24,321 bases of DNA from Desulfobacteraceae bacterium (GTDB taxonomy: Bacteria; Desulfobacterota; Desulfobacteria; Desulfobacterales; Desulfosalsimonadaceae): assembly GCA_021162325.1 (NCBI GenBank), contig JAGGYV010000161.1:1-24321 (forward strand), written 5' to 3'. A model generated the notes under the pieces. The model had not been told where the DNA came from. It saw nothing but the letters and a program-made list of their open reading frames with translations, and did no database searches. Shown here piece after piece: positions 13,678 through 22,671 of the stretch. How positions within the stretch are numbered: position 1 is the first letter of the stretch; every line of letters starts with the position of its first letter. The position numbers and the translations under genes were made by a program.

Positions 13678-16467
13678 TTATACCGGCATGGTCGGTTGGA
13701 CCTCTTCAAGATGATAACACTCGATGATATCGCCGACTTTAATGTCATTATAATTTTCAATGAGAATGCCGCATTCGTAATTTTGGAGAACTTCTTTTAC
13801 GTCATCCTTAAATCGTCGTAAGGTGGCTACTTTGCCATCATAGGTGACAATACCGTCTCTGATGAGTCGGACCTGAGCGCCTCTTTTGATTTTTCCGCTG
13901 GTTACATAAGATCCGGCAATGGTGCCAATACTGGGCACATGAAATGTTTCCCGAACCTCCGCCTCGCCCATCACTTTTTCTTCAAATTTTGCGTCCATCA
14001 TGCCGACCATGGCATCTTTAATGTCCTTGATGGCATTGTAGATGATATCATAATACCGGATATCAACGTTTTCTTCTTCGGCAATAAGGGCCACCTTGGC
14101 TGTGGGCCGGACATTAAAGCCTAAAATGATAGCATTTGACACCGCTGCCAGGGATATATCTGATTCGTGAATCGGGCCGACAGCAGAATGGATGACACCG
14201 ATCTGAACCTCATCAAAGGACAATTTGATCAGCGAATCCTTGATGGCTTCGATGGACCCCTGAACATCTGCTTTGATGATAATATTCAGGTCTTTGACTT
14301 CACCTTCCATCAGCTTTTCGTACAGCTTTTCAAGGCTCATCCGGCTGGTCCGTGCAAGTTCCTTGGCGCGTTGCTTTTGAAGCCGATGTTCACTGACCTG
14401 TTTGGCATCCTTCTCCGCCGCCATGACGTGGAGTTCATCGCCTGCCATGGGAACACCGGACAGGCCGACGATTTGTACGGGAATGGACGGACCGGCTTCT
14501 TTGATCTGAGTGCCCATATCGTCGTACATGATTCTGATTTTTCCATAATAATTACCGCAGACAACCGGGTTCCCTATTTTAAGGGTTCCTTCTCTGACCA
14601 AAACGGTTGCCACCGGGCCGATTCCGGTGTCCAGTCTGGATTCAATAATGTGTCCGGTTGCGAGCTTGTTTGGGTTTGCTTTTAATTCAAGGACTTCAGA
14701 TTGAAGCAGAACCATTTCCAGGAGGTCGTTGATGCCGATCTGTTCCTTAGCAGACACATTGACAAAAATGGTTTCTCCGCCCCAGTCTTCCGCAGCCAGT
14801 CCTTTTTCGGCCAGCTCCCGTTTGATCCGTTCCGGTTCAGCTTCTGGTTTGTCAATTTTGTTTACCGCGACAATAATCGGAACGCCAGCGGCTTTGGCGT
14901 GGTCAATGGCCTCAATGGTCTGGGGCATGACACCGTCATCTGCAGCTACAACCAGAATTACAATGTCGGTAACCTGGGCACCGCGGGAACGCATAGCGGT
15001 GAAGGCTTCATGGCCGGGTGTGTCTAAGAAAACAATTTCACCGGTTTCATGTTTTACATGATAGGCACCGATATGCTGGGTAATACCGCCGGCCTCCACT
15101 TCAGTAATTTTTGATCGGCGAATAACATCTAAGAGAGATGTTTTTCCATGGTCTACATGGCCCATAATGGTGACCACCGGCGGACGGTGAAGCAATTGAT
15201 CGGGAGAATCCACTTCCGTTTTTATGACGGTTTCTTCTTCAAAGGTTGCTTTTTCCAGCTCAAATCCGAATTCCGTTGCGACCAGGCAGGCGGTGTCATA
15301 ATCAATGGTTTGATTGACCGTGACCATCATGCCCATGCCCATCAGTTTGGCAATCAGTTCGTTGGCTTTTATGCCCATCCGTTTGCCGAGGTCTGCCAAA
15401 ACAATTGTATCATCAATTTTAAAACGGCGCTTAATAGCCTTGGGGATGGTAATTTGTGTTTTCTGACCGCCGCCAGTCGGAGCGGATTTGAATCTTTTTC
15501 GACCCTTTCGGGACCGGCCGGAGCTCTTGTCGTAAAGTGCGGAGCCTTCGACCACGGCTTTTCGCCTTGACGGGGACTTTATTTTTTTGGATTTTTTGAG
15601 ATCAACAATCTCTTCTTCAATTTTCTTTTTGCGGCCTTTCTTTTTAGCGCCGGGTTCGGGCGGCGGCGGTGCTACTTGAACCGGTTCAACGGCAACGGAC
15701 CTTTTTCTGTTATTCTTGATGCCTTTTTTATTTGTTTTCTGCGCATCCTTAGCTGGTACCGGAGTTTTAGTTCTTTTCGGTTCAACCGGTTCTGTCGGCA
15801 TGCTGATGATTTTAGCCGGTATATTTTTTTTGACCTTGCGTTTTGGCACTGATGTGGCCGCTGGTTTTTCTTTGGCTTTTTTTACTTCATCCGGTTTTAC
15901 TTTGTCTGGTTTTACTTCATCTGGTTTTACTTCTTCAGACATATCCTGTATTTCCGGCTCTGTTTCCACTTCACCCTTTTCAGCAGGGTCTTCTATTTCT
16001 GACTCTGTTGGAACAGCTTCCGCCACCGGCAGTTCGTCGTCAGTCTTTTCAACCGCCGCCGCTTTTTTTGCTTTTGGCGGAGCGGGTTCCAGTTTTTTTT
16101 CCGGCTTTTTTTTCGGAGTTTTTTTGGCTTTTTTCTCAGTTTTTGTTTTCGGGGGAGCCGGCTCTTTAATGCTCTCGGTTCCTTCTTTGTCGGAAACCTC
16201 AAGTGTTTCAAGTACTTCCGGTTCAATCGGTGTCTTGACAAGTTTTCGCCGTCGTCGAATAACGTCGGGTTTTATCCGCTTGTCTTCAACTATTTCTTCC
16301 GGGTCTTTAGTTCCGAAAAGCGATTGTTTGATTTGCTCTATAACGGTCTCATCCAGCGAGGACATATGACTTTTGACTTCAATGCCTATCTCCTCTATTT
16401 TTTCCAGGAGCGCTTTATTCTCCAGATTAAGTTCTCTGGCGAGTTCATATACTCTGACTTTTGCCAT
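13678..16467 (-). CDS. infB: Translation initiation factor IF-2
   Basis: GTPase that brings initiator tRNA to the 30S subunit and promotes subunit joining. 929 residues from ATG 16467, preceded by GAGGGGG at proper spacing; the eight codons further upstream (TTG 16491, ATG 16488) lack such a site, and IF2 proteins typically begin MAKVRVYELA. N-terminal IF2_N module about 1-50, then a long Lys/Pro/Glu-rich linker (about 65-335) with a fivefold-residue repeat (V-K-P-D-E/K), a second IF2_N-type module (about 342-405), and the G domain with GHVDHGKT (436-443), a GGITQHIGAY switch, DTPGHEAF, NKID and SAK. C-terminal domains II-IV are complete. It lies 83 nt after nusA in the conserved rimP-nusA-infB order. 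Confidence 0.98.
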   Translation of the reverse strand: MAKVRVYELARELNLENKALLEKIEEIGIEVKSHMSSLDETVIEQIKQSLFGTKDPEEIVEDKRIKPDVIRRRRKLVKTPIEPEVLETLEVSDKEGTESIKEPAPPKTKTEKKAKKTPKKKPEKKLEPAPPKAKKAAAVEKTDDELPVAEAVPTESEIEDPAEKGEVETEPEIQDMSEEVKPDEVKPDKVKPDEVKKAKEKPAATSVPKRKVKKNIPAKIISMPTEPVEPKRTKTPVPAKDAQKTNKKGIKNNRKRSVAVEPVQVAPPPPEPGAKKKGRKKKIEEEIVDLKKSKKIKSPSRRKAVVEGSALYDKSSGRSRKGRKRFKSAPTGGGQKTQITIPKAIKRRFKIDDTIVLADLGKRMGIKANELIAKLMGMGMMVTVNQTIDYDTACLVATEFGFELEKATFEEETVIKTEVDSPDQLLHRPPVVTIMGHVDHGKTSLLDVIRRSKITEVEAGGITQHIGAYHVKHETGEIVFLDTPGHEAFTAMRSRGAQVTDIVILVVAADDGVMPQTIEAIDHAKAAGVPIIVAVNKIDKPEAEPERIKRELAEKGLAAEDWGGETIFVNVSAKEQIGINDLLEMVLLQSEVLELKANPNKLATGHIIESRLDTGIGPVATVLVREGTLKIGNPVVCGNYYGKIRIMYDDMGTQIKEAGPSIPVQIVGLSGVPMAGDELHVMAAEKDAKQVSEHRLQKQRAKELARTSRMSLEKLYEKLMEGEVKDLNIIIKADVQGSIEAIKDSLIKLSFDEVQIGVIHSAVGPIHESDISLAAVSNAIILGFNVRPTAKVALIAEEENVDIRYYDIIYNAIKDIKDAMVGMMDAKFEEKVMGEAEVRETFHVPSIGTIAGSYVTSGKIKRGAQVRLIRDGIVTYDGKVATLRRFKDDVKEVLQNYECGILIENYNDIKVGDIIECYHLEEVQPTMPV
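15881..15936. repeat. 15-bp tandem repeat in the infB linker
   Basis: About three and a half units based on TTTTACTTCATCTGG encode VKPDEVKPDKVKPDEVK in the disordered linker of IF2. The unit is in frame, so copy-number change alters only linker length. Confidence 0.8.
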
Positions 16468-16550
16468 CCATCCCCCTCGTTTATCCATCAAAAACCGGGA
16501 TCGTTATTTTTATCTTTATTATTAATAAATTACTTAATAATATCTTTGGG

Positions 16551-17966
16551 TTATTCCGCTATCTGTTCTTCATCAGAGTCAGCCTCAGATTCATCAATTG
16601 GATCTGTGTCCTTAATGTCAGCGGATTCATCGTCTTTTGAAGCCTCTTCTTCAGAATCTGTCACTTCCAAAGTATCGTCTTCATTGTTTTCAGGATCTAT
16701 GTCTTCCAGAGCCTCTTTTTCATTCCCGACGTTATTGAGCGCCTGTTTTGCCTGTTCTATTAGTTCGCTTGCGTCTTCATTGGCAATTCCGGCAACTTCT
16801 GCGAGTTCTTCTGCAGAAACTTTTGCCAGATCCTCCACTGCAAAGAAACCTTCCTTGAACAGGATATCAGCGAGGATTTTGTTCATTGCCGGCAGTTCCA
16901 TTATCGCATCCCGGCCTTTTTTGATGCTGTTATCGTAATCGGTCAGGCTTTTTACGTCAAGGTTCCAACCGGATAGTTTAGATGCAAGTCGGACATTCTG
17001 ACCGCCGCGTCCAATGGCGATAGACTGGGCCTCATCCGGAACAACCACTTCCATGCTGTGGTTGACTTCATCGATGATCACCCTGGAGACTTCCGCCGGG
17101 GCGAGCGCGTTGCAAACAAATTTTGCCGGGTCAATATGCCAGGGAATAATATCTATTTTTTCACCTTTGAGCTCCTGAACCACGCTTTGAACCCGGTTCC
17201 CCTTAACGCCGACACATGCCCCGATCGGATCGATATCCGGATCACTTGAGCTTACTGCTATTTTACCGCGGCTTCCGGCTTCCCGGGCAGCCCCGACAAT
17301 ACTGACAATTCCTTCATTGATTTCAGGGACTTCCGTTTTAAACAGGTTGATCAAAAAAGCGGGATGCGTTCTTGAAAGGACCACCTGAGGCCCCCGGCTT
17401 TCTTCAAGTACTTTAACGATATAGGCCCTGATTCTGTCTCCCCGTCTGTAACTCTCACCCTGTATTTGTTCCCTTTTTGGGAGAACCGCTTCTGCCTGGC
17501 CCAGGTTGACAATAATTTCATTCCGGGTTGTTCGTTGAACAATCCCATTGATGATTTCACCCTGGCGCTCGACAAAGCTTTTGTATATTGCGTTTCGTTC
17601 CGCGATTTTGAGTTTTTGTATAATTACCTGTTTGGCGGATTGAGCAGCAATTCTGCCGAAGGTCGTGGTATCCATTTTGGTTCCGAGGCTGTCGCCAATC
17701 TCACATTCAGGGTCTAATTTCAGCCCTTCTTTCATGTTAACTTGAAAATCCGGTTCCGTCACCTTTTCGACGACCTCTTTAAATTGGAATACTTCAAGTT
17801 CACCGGTTTTATCGTTGTATTGAATTTCAATGTCGATCTTGTTACCGAATTTCTTTTTGGCGGCTGAGCGCAGGGCTTCTTCCAATGCCTTTACCAGAAT
17901 GTTAAATTCAATACCTTTATCCCGGCTAACCTGCTCAATCACACGTTTCATGTCTGTTATAAGCAT
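16551..17966 (-). CDS. nusA: Transcription termination/antitermination factor NusA
   Basis: RNA-polymerase-binding elongation factor controlling pausing, intrinsic termination and antitermination. 471 residues. RNAP-binding N-terminal domain about 1-125, S1 domain about 135-200, KH1 with GVKG (253-256), KH2 with GRGG (319-322), a helix-hairpin-helix-like repeat (about 365-415, LAKVSAEELAEVAGI) and a strongly acidic tail (about 420-471). One C-terminal repeat is seen rather than the two of E. coli. ATG 17966 is preceded by GGAGATAAC within the end of rimP, with a 10-nt overlap. NusA itself acts on intrinsic terminators, which matters because one lies at the head of this operon. Confidence 0.97.
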   Translation of the reverse strand: MLITDMKRVIEQVSRDKGIEFNILVKALEEALRSAAKKKFGNKIDIEIQYNDKTGELEVFQFKEVVEKVTEPDFQVNMKEGLKLDPECEIGDSLGTKMDTTTFGRIAAQSAKQVIIQKLKIAERNAIYKSFVERQGEIINGIVQRTTRNEIIVNLGQAEAVLPKREQIQGESYRRGDRIRAYIVKVLEESRGPQVVLSRTHPAFLINLFKTEVPEINEGIVSIVGAAREAGSRGKIAVSSSDPDIDPIGACVGVKGNRVQSVVQELKGEKIDIIPWHIDPAKFVCNALAPAEVSRVIIDEVNHSMEVVVPDEAQSIAIGRGGQNVRLASKLSGWNLDVKSLTDYDNSIKKGRDAIMELPAMNKILADILFKEGFFAVEDLAKVSAEELAEVAGIANEDASELIEQAKQALNNVGNEKEALEDIDPENNEDDTLEVTDSEEEASKDDESADIKDTDPIDESEADSDEEQIAE

Positions 17967-18511
17967 TTGTTATCTCCGTCATAATTGACAAGCCGTGCTT
18001 TAATAATATCCTGATAAGGGATAGACACAGTATCTTGCTCAGTCTTCAACTGTACGCTTGATGCTATAATCCCAGACAGGATCCCTTTGAATTTTTTTTG
18101 ACCGTTGATGGGTCGGGCGATTTTTATTTTTGCCAGTTGTCCTTTAAATTTTTCAAAATCAGGCAGTTTTGATAAGGGGCGATCAATACCGGGAGAAGAA
18201 ATTTCCAGTGTATAAGAATCATCTGTTCCAAGTTTGAGATCCAGAATGTCTCCCAGCTGGGAACTGATTAAAGAGCAGTCGCCCAAGGTGACGCCACCCG
18301 GTTTATCAACATAAAGCCGGAGCACTCGACCGCCGATCTCTTGTTGGTATTCCACATGAATTAACTCCATGCCCTCAACATTGCATATCGGCTCAGCCAG
18401 TTCCCAGGCAACAGGTATCACTTCCGATTGATCCGTAATTGCAACAGCCTTTTCAGGCAGTGCCGGTGTTTCGGTTCTGGTTCCCCTCTTTTTTTTATAT
18501 ACTTTTGCCAA
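17957..18511 (-). CDS. rimP: Ribosome maturation factor RimP
   Basis: Assists 30S maturation. The core (GMELIHVEYQQE, LRLYVDKPGGVTLGDC, LEISSPGIDRPL, and a C-terminal SH3-like domain to the end) is clear from about residue 35. The N terminus is uncertain: the longest frame starts at TTG 18511 and adds a Lys-rich stretch (KVYKKKRGTRTE) with no convincing ribosome binding site; the next option is GTG at the codon before IPVAWELAEP, about 30 residues in. N-terminal extensions of this kind are known to me from related deltaproteobacteria, so I keep TTG (184 residues). First gene of rimP-nusA-infB; an intrinsic terminator lies only 18 nt upstream of the start. Confidence 0.93.
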   Translation of the reverse strand: MAKVYKKKRGTRTETPALPEKAVAITDQSEVIPVAWELAEPICNVEGMELIHVEYQQEIGGRVLRLYVDKPGGVTLGDCSLISSQLGDILDLKLGTDDSYTLEISSPGIDRPLSKLPDFEKFKGQLAKIKIARPINGQKKFKGILSGIIASSVQLKTEQDTVSIPYQDIIKARLVNYDGDNKCL

Positions 18512-18528
18512 TATTCTGTCTTTCGTTT

Positions 18529-18560
18529 AAAAAATAAAAAACGGGCATTTATGCCCGTTC
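18529..18560 (-). terminator. Intrinsic terminator/attenuator between tRNA-Gly and rimP
   Basis: Minus strand: an AACGGGCA/TGCCCGTT stem of 8 bp with a 4-nt loop, followed directly by TTTTTTATTTTTT. A canonical Rho-independent terminator. It ends the tRNA-Gly transcript 67 nt after the CCA end and stands 18 nt before rimP, so rimP expression needs read-through or a promoter hidden in the short remaining gap, where I see none. Confidence 0.85.
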
Positions 18561-18626
18561 CATCAAACCGTTCAGATCATTTGTTCTTTATCGCACCTTT
18601 TCAACCCGAATGGGCTTACAAGTTTT

Positions 18627-18702
18627 TGGAGCGGGCAACGAGATTCGAACTCGCGACACCAAGCTTGGGAAGCTTGTACTCTACCAACTGAGCTATGCCC
18701 GC
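18627..18702 (-). tRNA. tRNA-Gly (anticodon CCC)
   Basis: A 76-nt cloverleaf including encoded CCA. Acceptor GCGGGCA/TGCCCGC pairs fully; D arm GCTC/GAGT; anticodon stem CAAGC/GCTTG with loop TTCCCAA, so the anticodon is CCC at 18667-18669, decoding GGG; variable loop GTGTC; T arm GCGAG/CTCGT with loop TTCGAAT. The discriminator base is U, as in bacterial tRNA-Gly. It occupies the place that a tRNA (metY, initiator tRNA) takes before rimP-nusA in E. coli. Confidence 0.96.
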
Positions 18703-18717
18703 ATCCATAGCCGTAAT

Positions 18718-18746
18718 AAACTAATCGAAAAATATAGCGATGTCAA
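18718..18746 (-). promoter_or_regulatory. Sigma-70-type promoter of tRNA-Gly
   Basis: Minus strand: a perfect TTGACA -35 box (18741-18746), 17-bp spacer, and a weaker TAGTTT -10 box (18718-18723). The predicted start is about 8 nt before the tRNA 5' end. The perfect -35 and ideal spacing support it; the poor -10 is a caveat. Confidence 0.6.
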
Positions 18747-18821
18747 TATTAAAATTTAATTAACTGCTGTGTTGTATATCTATTTGTATTCACAGGGTAA
18801 AGGTAAGGAAGAAGCGGTGGG

Positions 18822-19169
18822 TCAGTCCAGCATTGCCCGGATCTGCTTTAGTTCGGACTTGATGTCTTCGAAGGCGGTTTGCGGGACGGGGTCTGATTTT
18901 TGTTTATTGTTGTTTTTTAAAAACTTTTTTGCACCTTCAATGGTAAATTTTTTTTCATAAAGTAAATGCTTGATTTTTAATATAGATTCAACATCAACTT
19001 TACGGTAAAGCCGCTGGCCGGATTCGGTCCGTTTGGGTGATATGATGTTAAACTCAGATTCCCAGAATCTGAGAACATAAGCTGCCAAATCAGTAATAGC
19101 GGTGACTTCGCCGATCTTGAAATACAGCTTATCCGGGATTGTGGTCCCTGGAGGTATCTGGATCTCCAT
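18822..19169 (-). CDS. MerR-family transcriptional regulator
   Basis: 115 residues with an N-terminal winged-helix MerR domain (about 15-80: KLYFKIGEVTAITDLAAYVLRFWE, then RTESGQRLYRKVDVESILKIKHLL) and a short charged C terminus (to KQIRAMLD). No metal-binding cysteines or effector domain, so it is not a metal or drug sensor of the classical kind. ATG 19169 is chosen over a TTG at 19181 because the TTG abuts the only AGG. It follows pheT by 24 nt on the same strand. A small MerR protein behind pheT is a recurrent proteobacterial arrangement, usually with ihfA between; ihfA is missing here. Target unknown. Confidence 0.88.
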   Translation of the reverse strand: MEIQIPPGTTIPDKLYFKIGEVTAITDLAAYVLRFWESEFNIISPKRTESGQRLYRKVDVESILKIKHLLYEKKFTIEGAKKFLKNNNKQKSDPVPQTAFEDIKSELKQIRAMLD

Positions 19170-19193
19170 GGTCGCAAACAACCTGTTAAGGTT

Positions 19194-21608
19194 TTAGACC
19201 GGCAGTGTGGCGTTAAACTGTTGGATAATCCGGTCTGTCAGTTGTTGGTGGACAAGATTGATCTGCTTATCGGACAACGTTTCCGTAAAAGAGCGATAAA
19301 CAATTCGTAATGAAATACTTTTTTTGCCGTCTGGAATTGGTTTTCCACTGTATACATCCAGTACGCTGATGTCTTCCATAAGTTTTTCTTTGAAAAACCC
19401 AACCTTTGCTAATATGTCACCTGCTTGCACATTGTTGTCAACAATTAAGGTGATGTCCCTGTCGGTAAAAGGAAATTTGGGGATCGGAACAAACATTTTT
19501 GTTTTCGTTAAATTCGAAATAAATGTGTTGATATTCAGTTCAAAAATAAATGCCGGTTGCTTAATGTTGAAATTGTTTAAAATTATGGGAGCCAGTTCCC
19601 CGATAAGACCGAAGGGTTTGTCATTAAAGAGAATTTGAGCGGTGTGACCGGCCTTTGTATAACTACATAACGCATCTTCCATTTTTGAGAAAGAGATGCC
19701 TTCCAATCCGAAAGAATGGAATAAGTCTTCAAGAATGCCTTTTAAGTCATAGAAATCGCATGAAACCGGTTTGTTGTGCCAGGTCATGTTAAATCGTGAG
19801 CCGGTCCAGAGGCCAGCCAGCATTTCCGTCTCTGTCGGTTGTTGGGCCTGGCCGTTGCTGATAAAAATTTTTCCCAGTTCAAAAAATTTCAGGTCTTTGA
19901 TTTGATGGGAAAGATTGTGGTGCATAGCTTCCAGCAGGCCGGGGATCAGAGACGTCCGCATGACGGATTGCGCCTCGGAAATCGGATTTAAAATTTCGAG
20001 CAATCGTCGCCGTTCATCATTTTCGGCAAGATTTAAGCGGTCGCAGGCATCTTTTCCAATAAAACTGTAGGTAATGGATTCTGAAAAACCATAACCGGCC
20101 ATTACATCTTTAATTTGATCTTTGATTTGACTCGACTGGTTAGGAAGATTCGTAACCCCTGAGATTTTGGGAAATGTTGTTTTGATATTATTATAACCCC
20201 ACAACCGGGCCACTTCTTCCATCAGGTCCTCCGGGCGACTGACATCGACCCGGAATGTCGGTGCTAAGACAGAAAGTATGTCTGCGTTTTTGATTTCAAT
20301 CTTAAATTCAACCGAGCGAAGGTAATCTGCAATTTCTTTTTGATTCAGGTCCGTTCCGAGATATTTATTGGTTTTGGTCACGCTCAAGGATATTGCGTTT
20401 GCAGATGATGGCAATGGATGTTCGTCGATGATGCCATCAATTAACTGACCGTTTCCAATTTCAGCAATGAGCTGTGCCGCCCGGTTCAGGGCAGTAATGG
20501 TTCCATCAGGGTCCACACCGCGTTCAAACCGGTGCGTTGCGTCTGTATTTAAAGTAAGATGTTTAGCTGTTTTTCTGATGGAGATTGGGTTGAAATAGGC
20601 ACTTTCAAGCAATACCCGTGTTGTGGTATTTTCAATTTCTGAATTCATGCCGCCCATGACACCGGCCACTGCCACCGGTTTTTCACCGTCGCAGATCATC
20701 AATGTGGTGTCATTGAGGAGGCGTTCTTTGCCGTCTAAAGTTGTAAAGACTTCTTTGTTATGCGCTGTACGGACAACAATACGGTTTTCAGCGAGCTGGT
20801 CAAAATCAAATGCATGCAACGGCTGCCCCTGTTCCATCATCACAAAATTGGTAATATCCACAATGTTGTTGATCGGTTTTAATCCGATGGATAACAGCCG
20901 GTCCTGAAGCCAGAACGGGGAAGGACCCACAGTGATATCGGTTATCAGCCGGGCGGTATATCGGGGACACAAATCCGCATTATTAATGGTCACGGAAGTG
21001 TGATCCGTAATTCGGCCGGAGGCTGGGGGCAGATTGATTTCAGGCAGGCTGACCGGCTGGTCAACCATTGTTGCCACTTCTCTGGCAATGCCAATAAAGC
21101 TCAGGCAGTCCGGGCGATTTGGGGTTAAGTCGATTTCAAGTACGGTGTCTGCAAGATTTAAGGCCGTGTTTAGGCAAATCCCTTCCTCCGGATTATCGCT
21201 GAGTATCATTAAGCCGGATGTATCTATTCCCAGTTCGAGTTCGGCTTCACTGCACAACATGCCCTCGGAGGTTTCGCCGCGGATGGTGCTTTTTTTAACA
21301 GCAAGGCCGCTTGGCAGGATGGCGCCGGGCAGGGCACATGGAACCTTCATGCCTGCTTTTGCATTTGGAGCCCCGCAAACCACTGAAATTATTTGTTCAC
21401 CAATGCTGACCTGGCATAGGCGCAGTTTGTCTGCGTTGGGGTGTGGGGCTACTTCGATGATGCTCCCAACAACCACGGAGTCAAGATACTGGAATCTTTC
21501 GGTAACACCTTCAACTTCCATGCCGGCCATGGTCAGTTTCTCGGCCAGTTCAGTTGTGGGGATATTAACAGGTACGTATTGTTTTAACCAGTTGAGACTG
21601 ATTTTCAT
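19194..21608 (-). CDS. pheT: Phenylalanyl-tRNA synthetase beta subunit
   Basis: 804 residues, near the 795 of E. coli. N-terminal EMAP/tRNA-binding OB domain (about 40-150: VVGSIIEVAPHPNADKLRLCQVSIG, ending TSEGMLCSEAELEL), the B3/B4 editing module with NRPDCLSFIGIARE at its start, B5, a catalytic-like core domain, and a C-terminal FDX-ACB anticodon-binding domain (about 710-804: KFPFTDRDITLIVD). Forms the alpha2-beta2 enzyme with PheS and edits mischarged Tyr-tRNA. One nucleotide separates it from the pheS stop, with AAGG upstream of its ATG, indicating coupling and equal stoichiometry. Confidence 0.98.
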   Translation of the reverse strand: MKISLNWLKQYVPVNIPTTELAEKLTMAGMEVEGVTERFQYLDSVVVGSIIEVAPHPNADKLRLCQVSIGEQIISVVCGAPNAKAGMKVPCALPGAILPSGLAVKKSTIRGETSEGMLCSEAELELGIDTSGLMILSDNPEEGICLNTALNLADTVLEIDLTPNRPDCLSFIGIAREVATMVDQPVSLPEINLPPASGRITDHTSVTINNADLCPRYTARLITDITVGPSPFWLQDRLLSIGLKPINNIVDITNFVMMEQGQPLHAFDFDQLAENRIVVRTAHNKEVFTTLDGKERLLNDTTLMICDGEKPVAVAGVMGGMNSEIENTTTRVLLESAYFNPISIRKTAKHLTLNTDATHRFERGVDPDGTITALNRAAQLIAEIGNGQLIDGIIDEHPLPSSANAISLSVTKTNKYLGTDLNQKEIADYLRSVEFKIEIKNADILSVLAPTFRVDVSRPEDLMEEVARLWGYNNIKTTFPKISGVTNLPNQSSQIKDQIKDVMAGYGFSESITYSFIGKDACDRLNLAENDERRRLLEILNPISEAQSVMRTSLIPGLLEAMHHNLSHQIKDLKFFELGKIFISNGQAQQPTETEMLAGLWTGSRFNMTWHNKPVSCDFYDLKGILEDLFHSFGLEGISFSKMEDALCSYTKAGHTAQILFNDKPFGLIGELAPIILNNFNIKQPAFIFELNINTFISNLTKTKMFVPIPKFPFTDRDITLIVDNNVQAGDILAKVGFFKEKLMEDISVLDVYSGKPIPDGKKSISLRIVYRSFTETLSDKQINLVHQQLTDRIIQQFNATLPV

Positions 21609-21609
21609 T

Positions 21610-22620
21610 TTAAAACTGCCTTAGAAATCTGTAGTCGCTTTCAAAAAACATCCGGAGATCATTTATCCCGTATTTCAACATGGCCAGGCGTTCGACGCCC
21701 ATTCCGAATGCGAAACCGGTGTATTGGCTGGTGTCGTATCCAACATTTTCAAAAACCGCCGGATGAACCATTCCACATCCCAGAACCTCAAGCCATCCTG
21801 TGTTGGAGCACACTTTACACCCTTTACCCCGGCAAATGACACAAAGAATGTCAACTTCAGCACTGGGTTCTGTAAACGGGAAATAGCTTGGCCGGAACCG
21901 GAGGCTGATTTGTTCATCAAATATTTCATGAATAAACGCTTCCAGAACCCCTTTTAAATCTCCAAACGACACATGCTCGTCAACCAGAAGACCTTCCACC
22001 TGGTTGAACATAGGGGTATGGGTGAGGTCGGAGTCACATCGGTAAACTTTGCCGGGGGCCACTATTCGGATAGGAGGCGCATGCTGTTCCATGATGTGGA
22101 CCTGAATCGGAGAGGTATGGGTCCTTAGAACAATGTTGTCCGATACATAAAATGTGTCCTGCATATCCCTTGCCGGATGGTTTTTGGGGATATTCAGTGC
22201 TTCGAAATTATAGTAATCGGTCTCTATCTCAGGACCTTCGGCAATATCAAAACCCATTCTTGAAAATATGCTGCATATGCGCCGGGTAATATGGGTGATC
22301 GGATGAAGGGTTCCCTGTGGTGACGGTCGACCGGGCAATGAAACATCAATGGCGTTGAATCCGTCATTTTTGGTTTTCGTTTCTAAGTCGGCAAAGGCCT
22401 TTTCAAATGCGTTTTCAAGTTCTTTTTTAGCGATATTGGCTTGCTTTCCGGCATCCGGCCGTTCTTTGGCCGGGAGTTGGGAAATATTTCTTAAAAACAA
22501 AGTAACAAGCCCCTTTCGGCCAAGGTATTTGACGGAAAGGGACTTGATTTGTTCGATGTCGATAGCTTTCGCAACTGATTCAAGCGCTTCGGCTTTGATC
22601 TGTTCTATACGATTTTCCAA
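21610..22620 (-). CDS. pheS: Phenylalanyl-tRNA synthetase alpha subunit
   Basis: 336 residues, catalytic class II subunit. N-terminal coiled coil (about 1-90), then motif 2 region (YRCDSDLTHTPMFNQVEG, FRPSYFPFTEPSAEVD) and motif 3 (GFAFGMGVERLAML). A four-Cys loop, CVICRGKGCKVC, precedes GWLEVLGCGMVHP; such a loop is seen in many bacterial PheS. The start is TTG 22620: there is no ATG or GTG near, and the coiled coil begins right after. No T-box or Phe-rich leader peptide was recognised in the 51 nt upstream. Confidence 0.97.
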   Translation of the reverse strand: MENRIEQIKAEALESVAKAIDIEQIKSLSVKYLGRKGLVTLFLRNISQLPAKERPDAGKQANIAKKELENAFEKAFADLETKTKNDGFNAIDVSLPGRPSPQGTLHPITHITRRICSIFSRMGFDIAEGPEIETDYYNFEALNIPKNHPARDMQDTFYVSDNIVLRTHTSPIQVHIMEQHAPPIRIVAPGKVYRCDSDLTHTPMFNQVEGLLVDEHVSFGDLKGVLEAFIHEIFDEQISLRFRPSYFPFTEPSAEVDILCVICRGKGCKVCSNTGWLEVLGCGMVHPAVFENVGYDTSQYTGFAFGMGVERLAMLKYGINDLRMFFESDYRFLRQF

Positions 22621-22671
22621 TTTTAGATACTCTGCAGATGAGACGGATTTTCGTCAGTCGTATGGATATAG

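Noticed and set aside
14167..14685. 172-codon plus-strand frame
   Set aside because: Antisense to infB; no family resemblance.
15716..16369. 217-codon plus-strand Ser/Phe/Gly-rich open frame
   Set aside because: It is antisense to the Lys/Pro/Glu-rich linker of infB; its composition is what reversal of that linker gives, and it has no domain or ribosome binding site.
22621..22671. T-box or Phe attenuator before pheS
   Set aside because: Only 51 nt, with no T-box sequence, no Phe-rich leader peptide and just a 4-bp stem.
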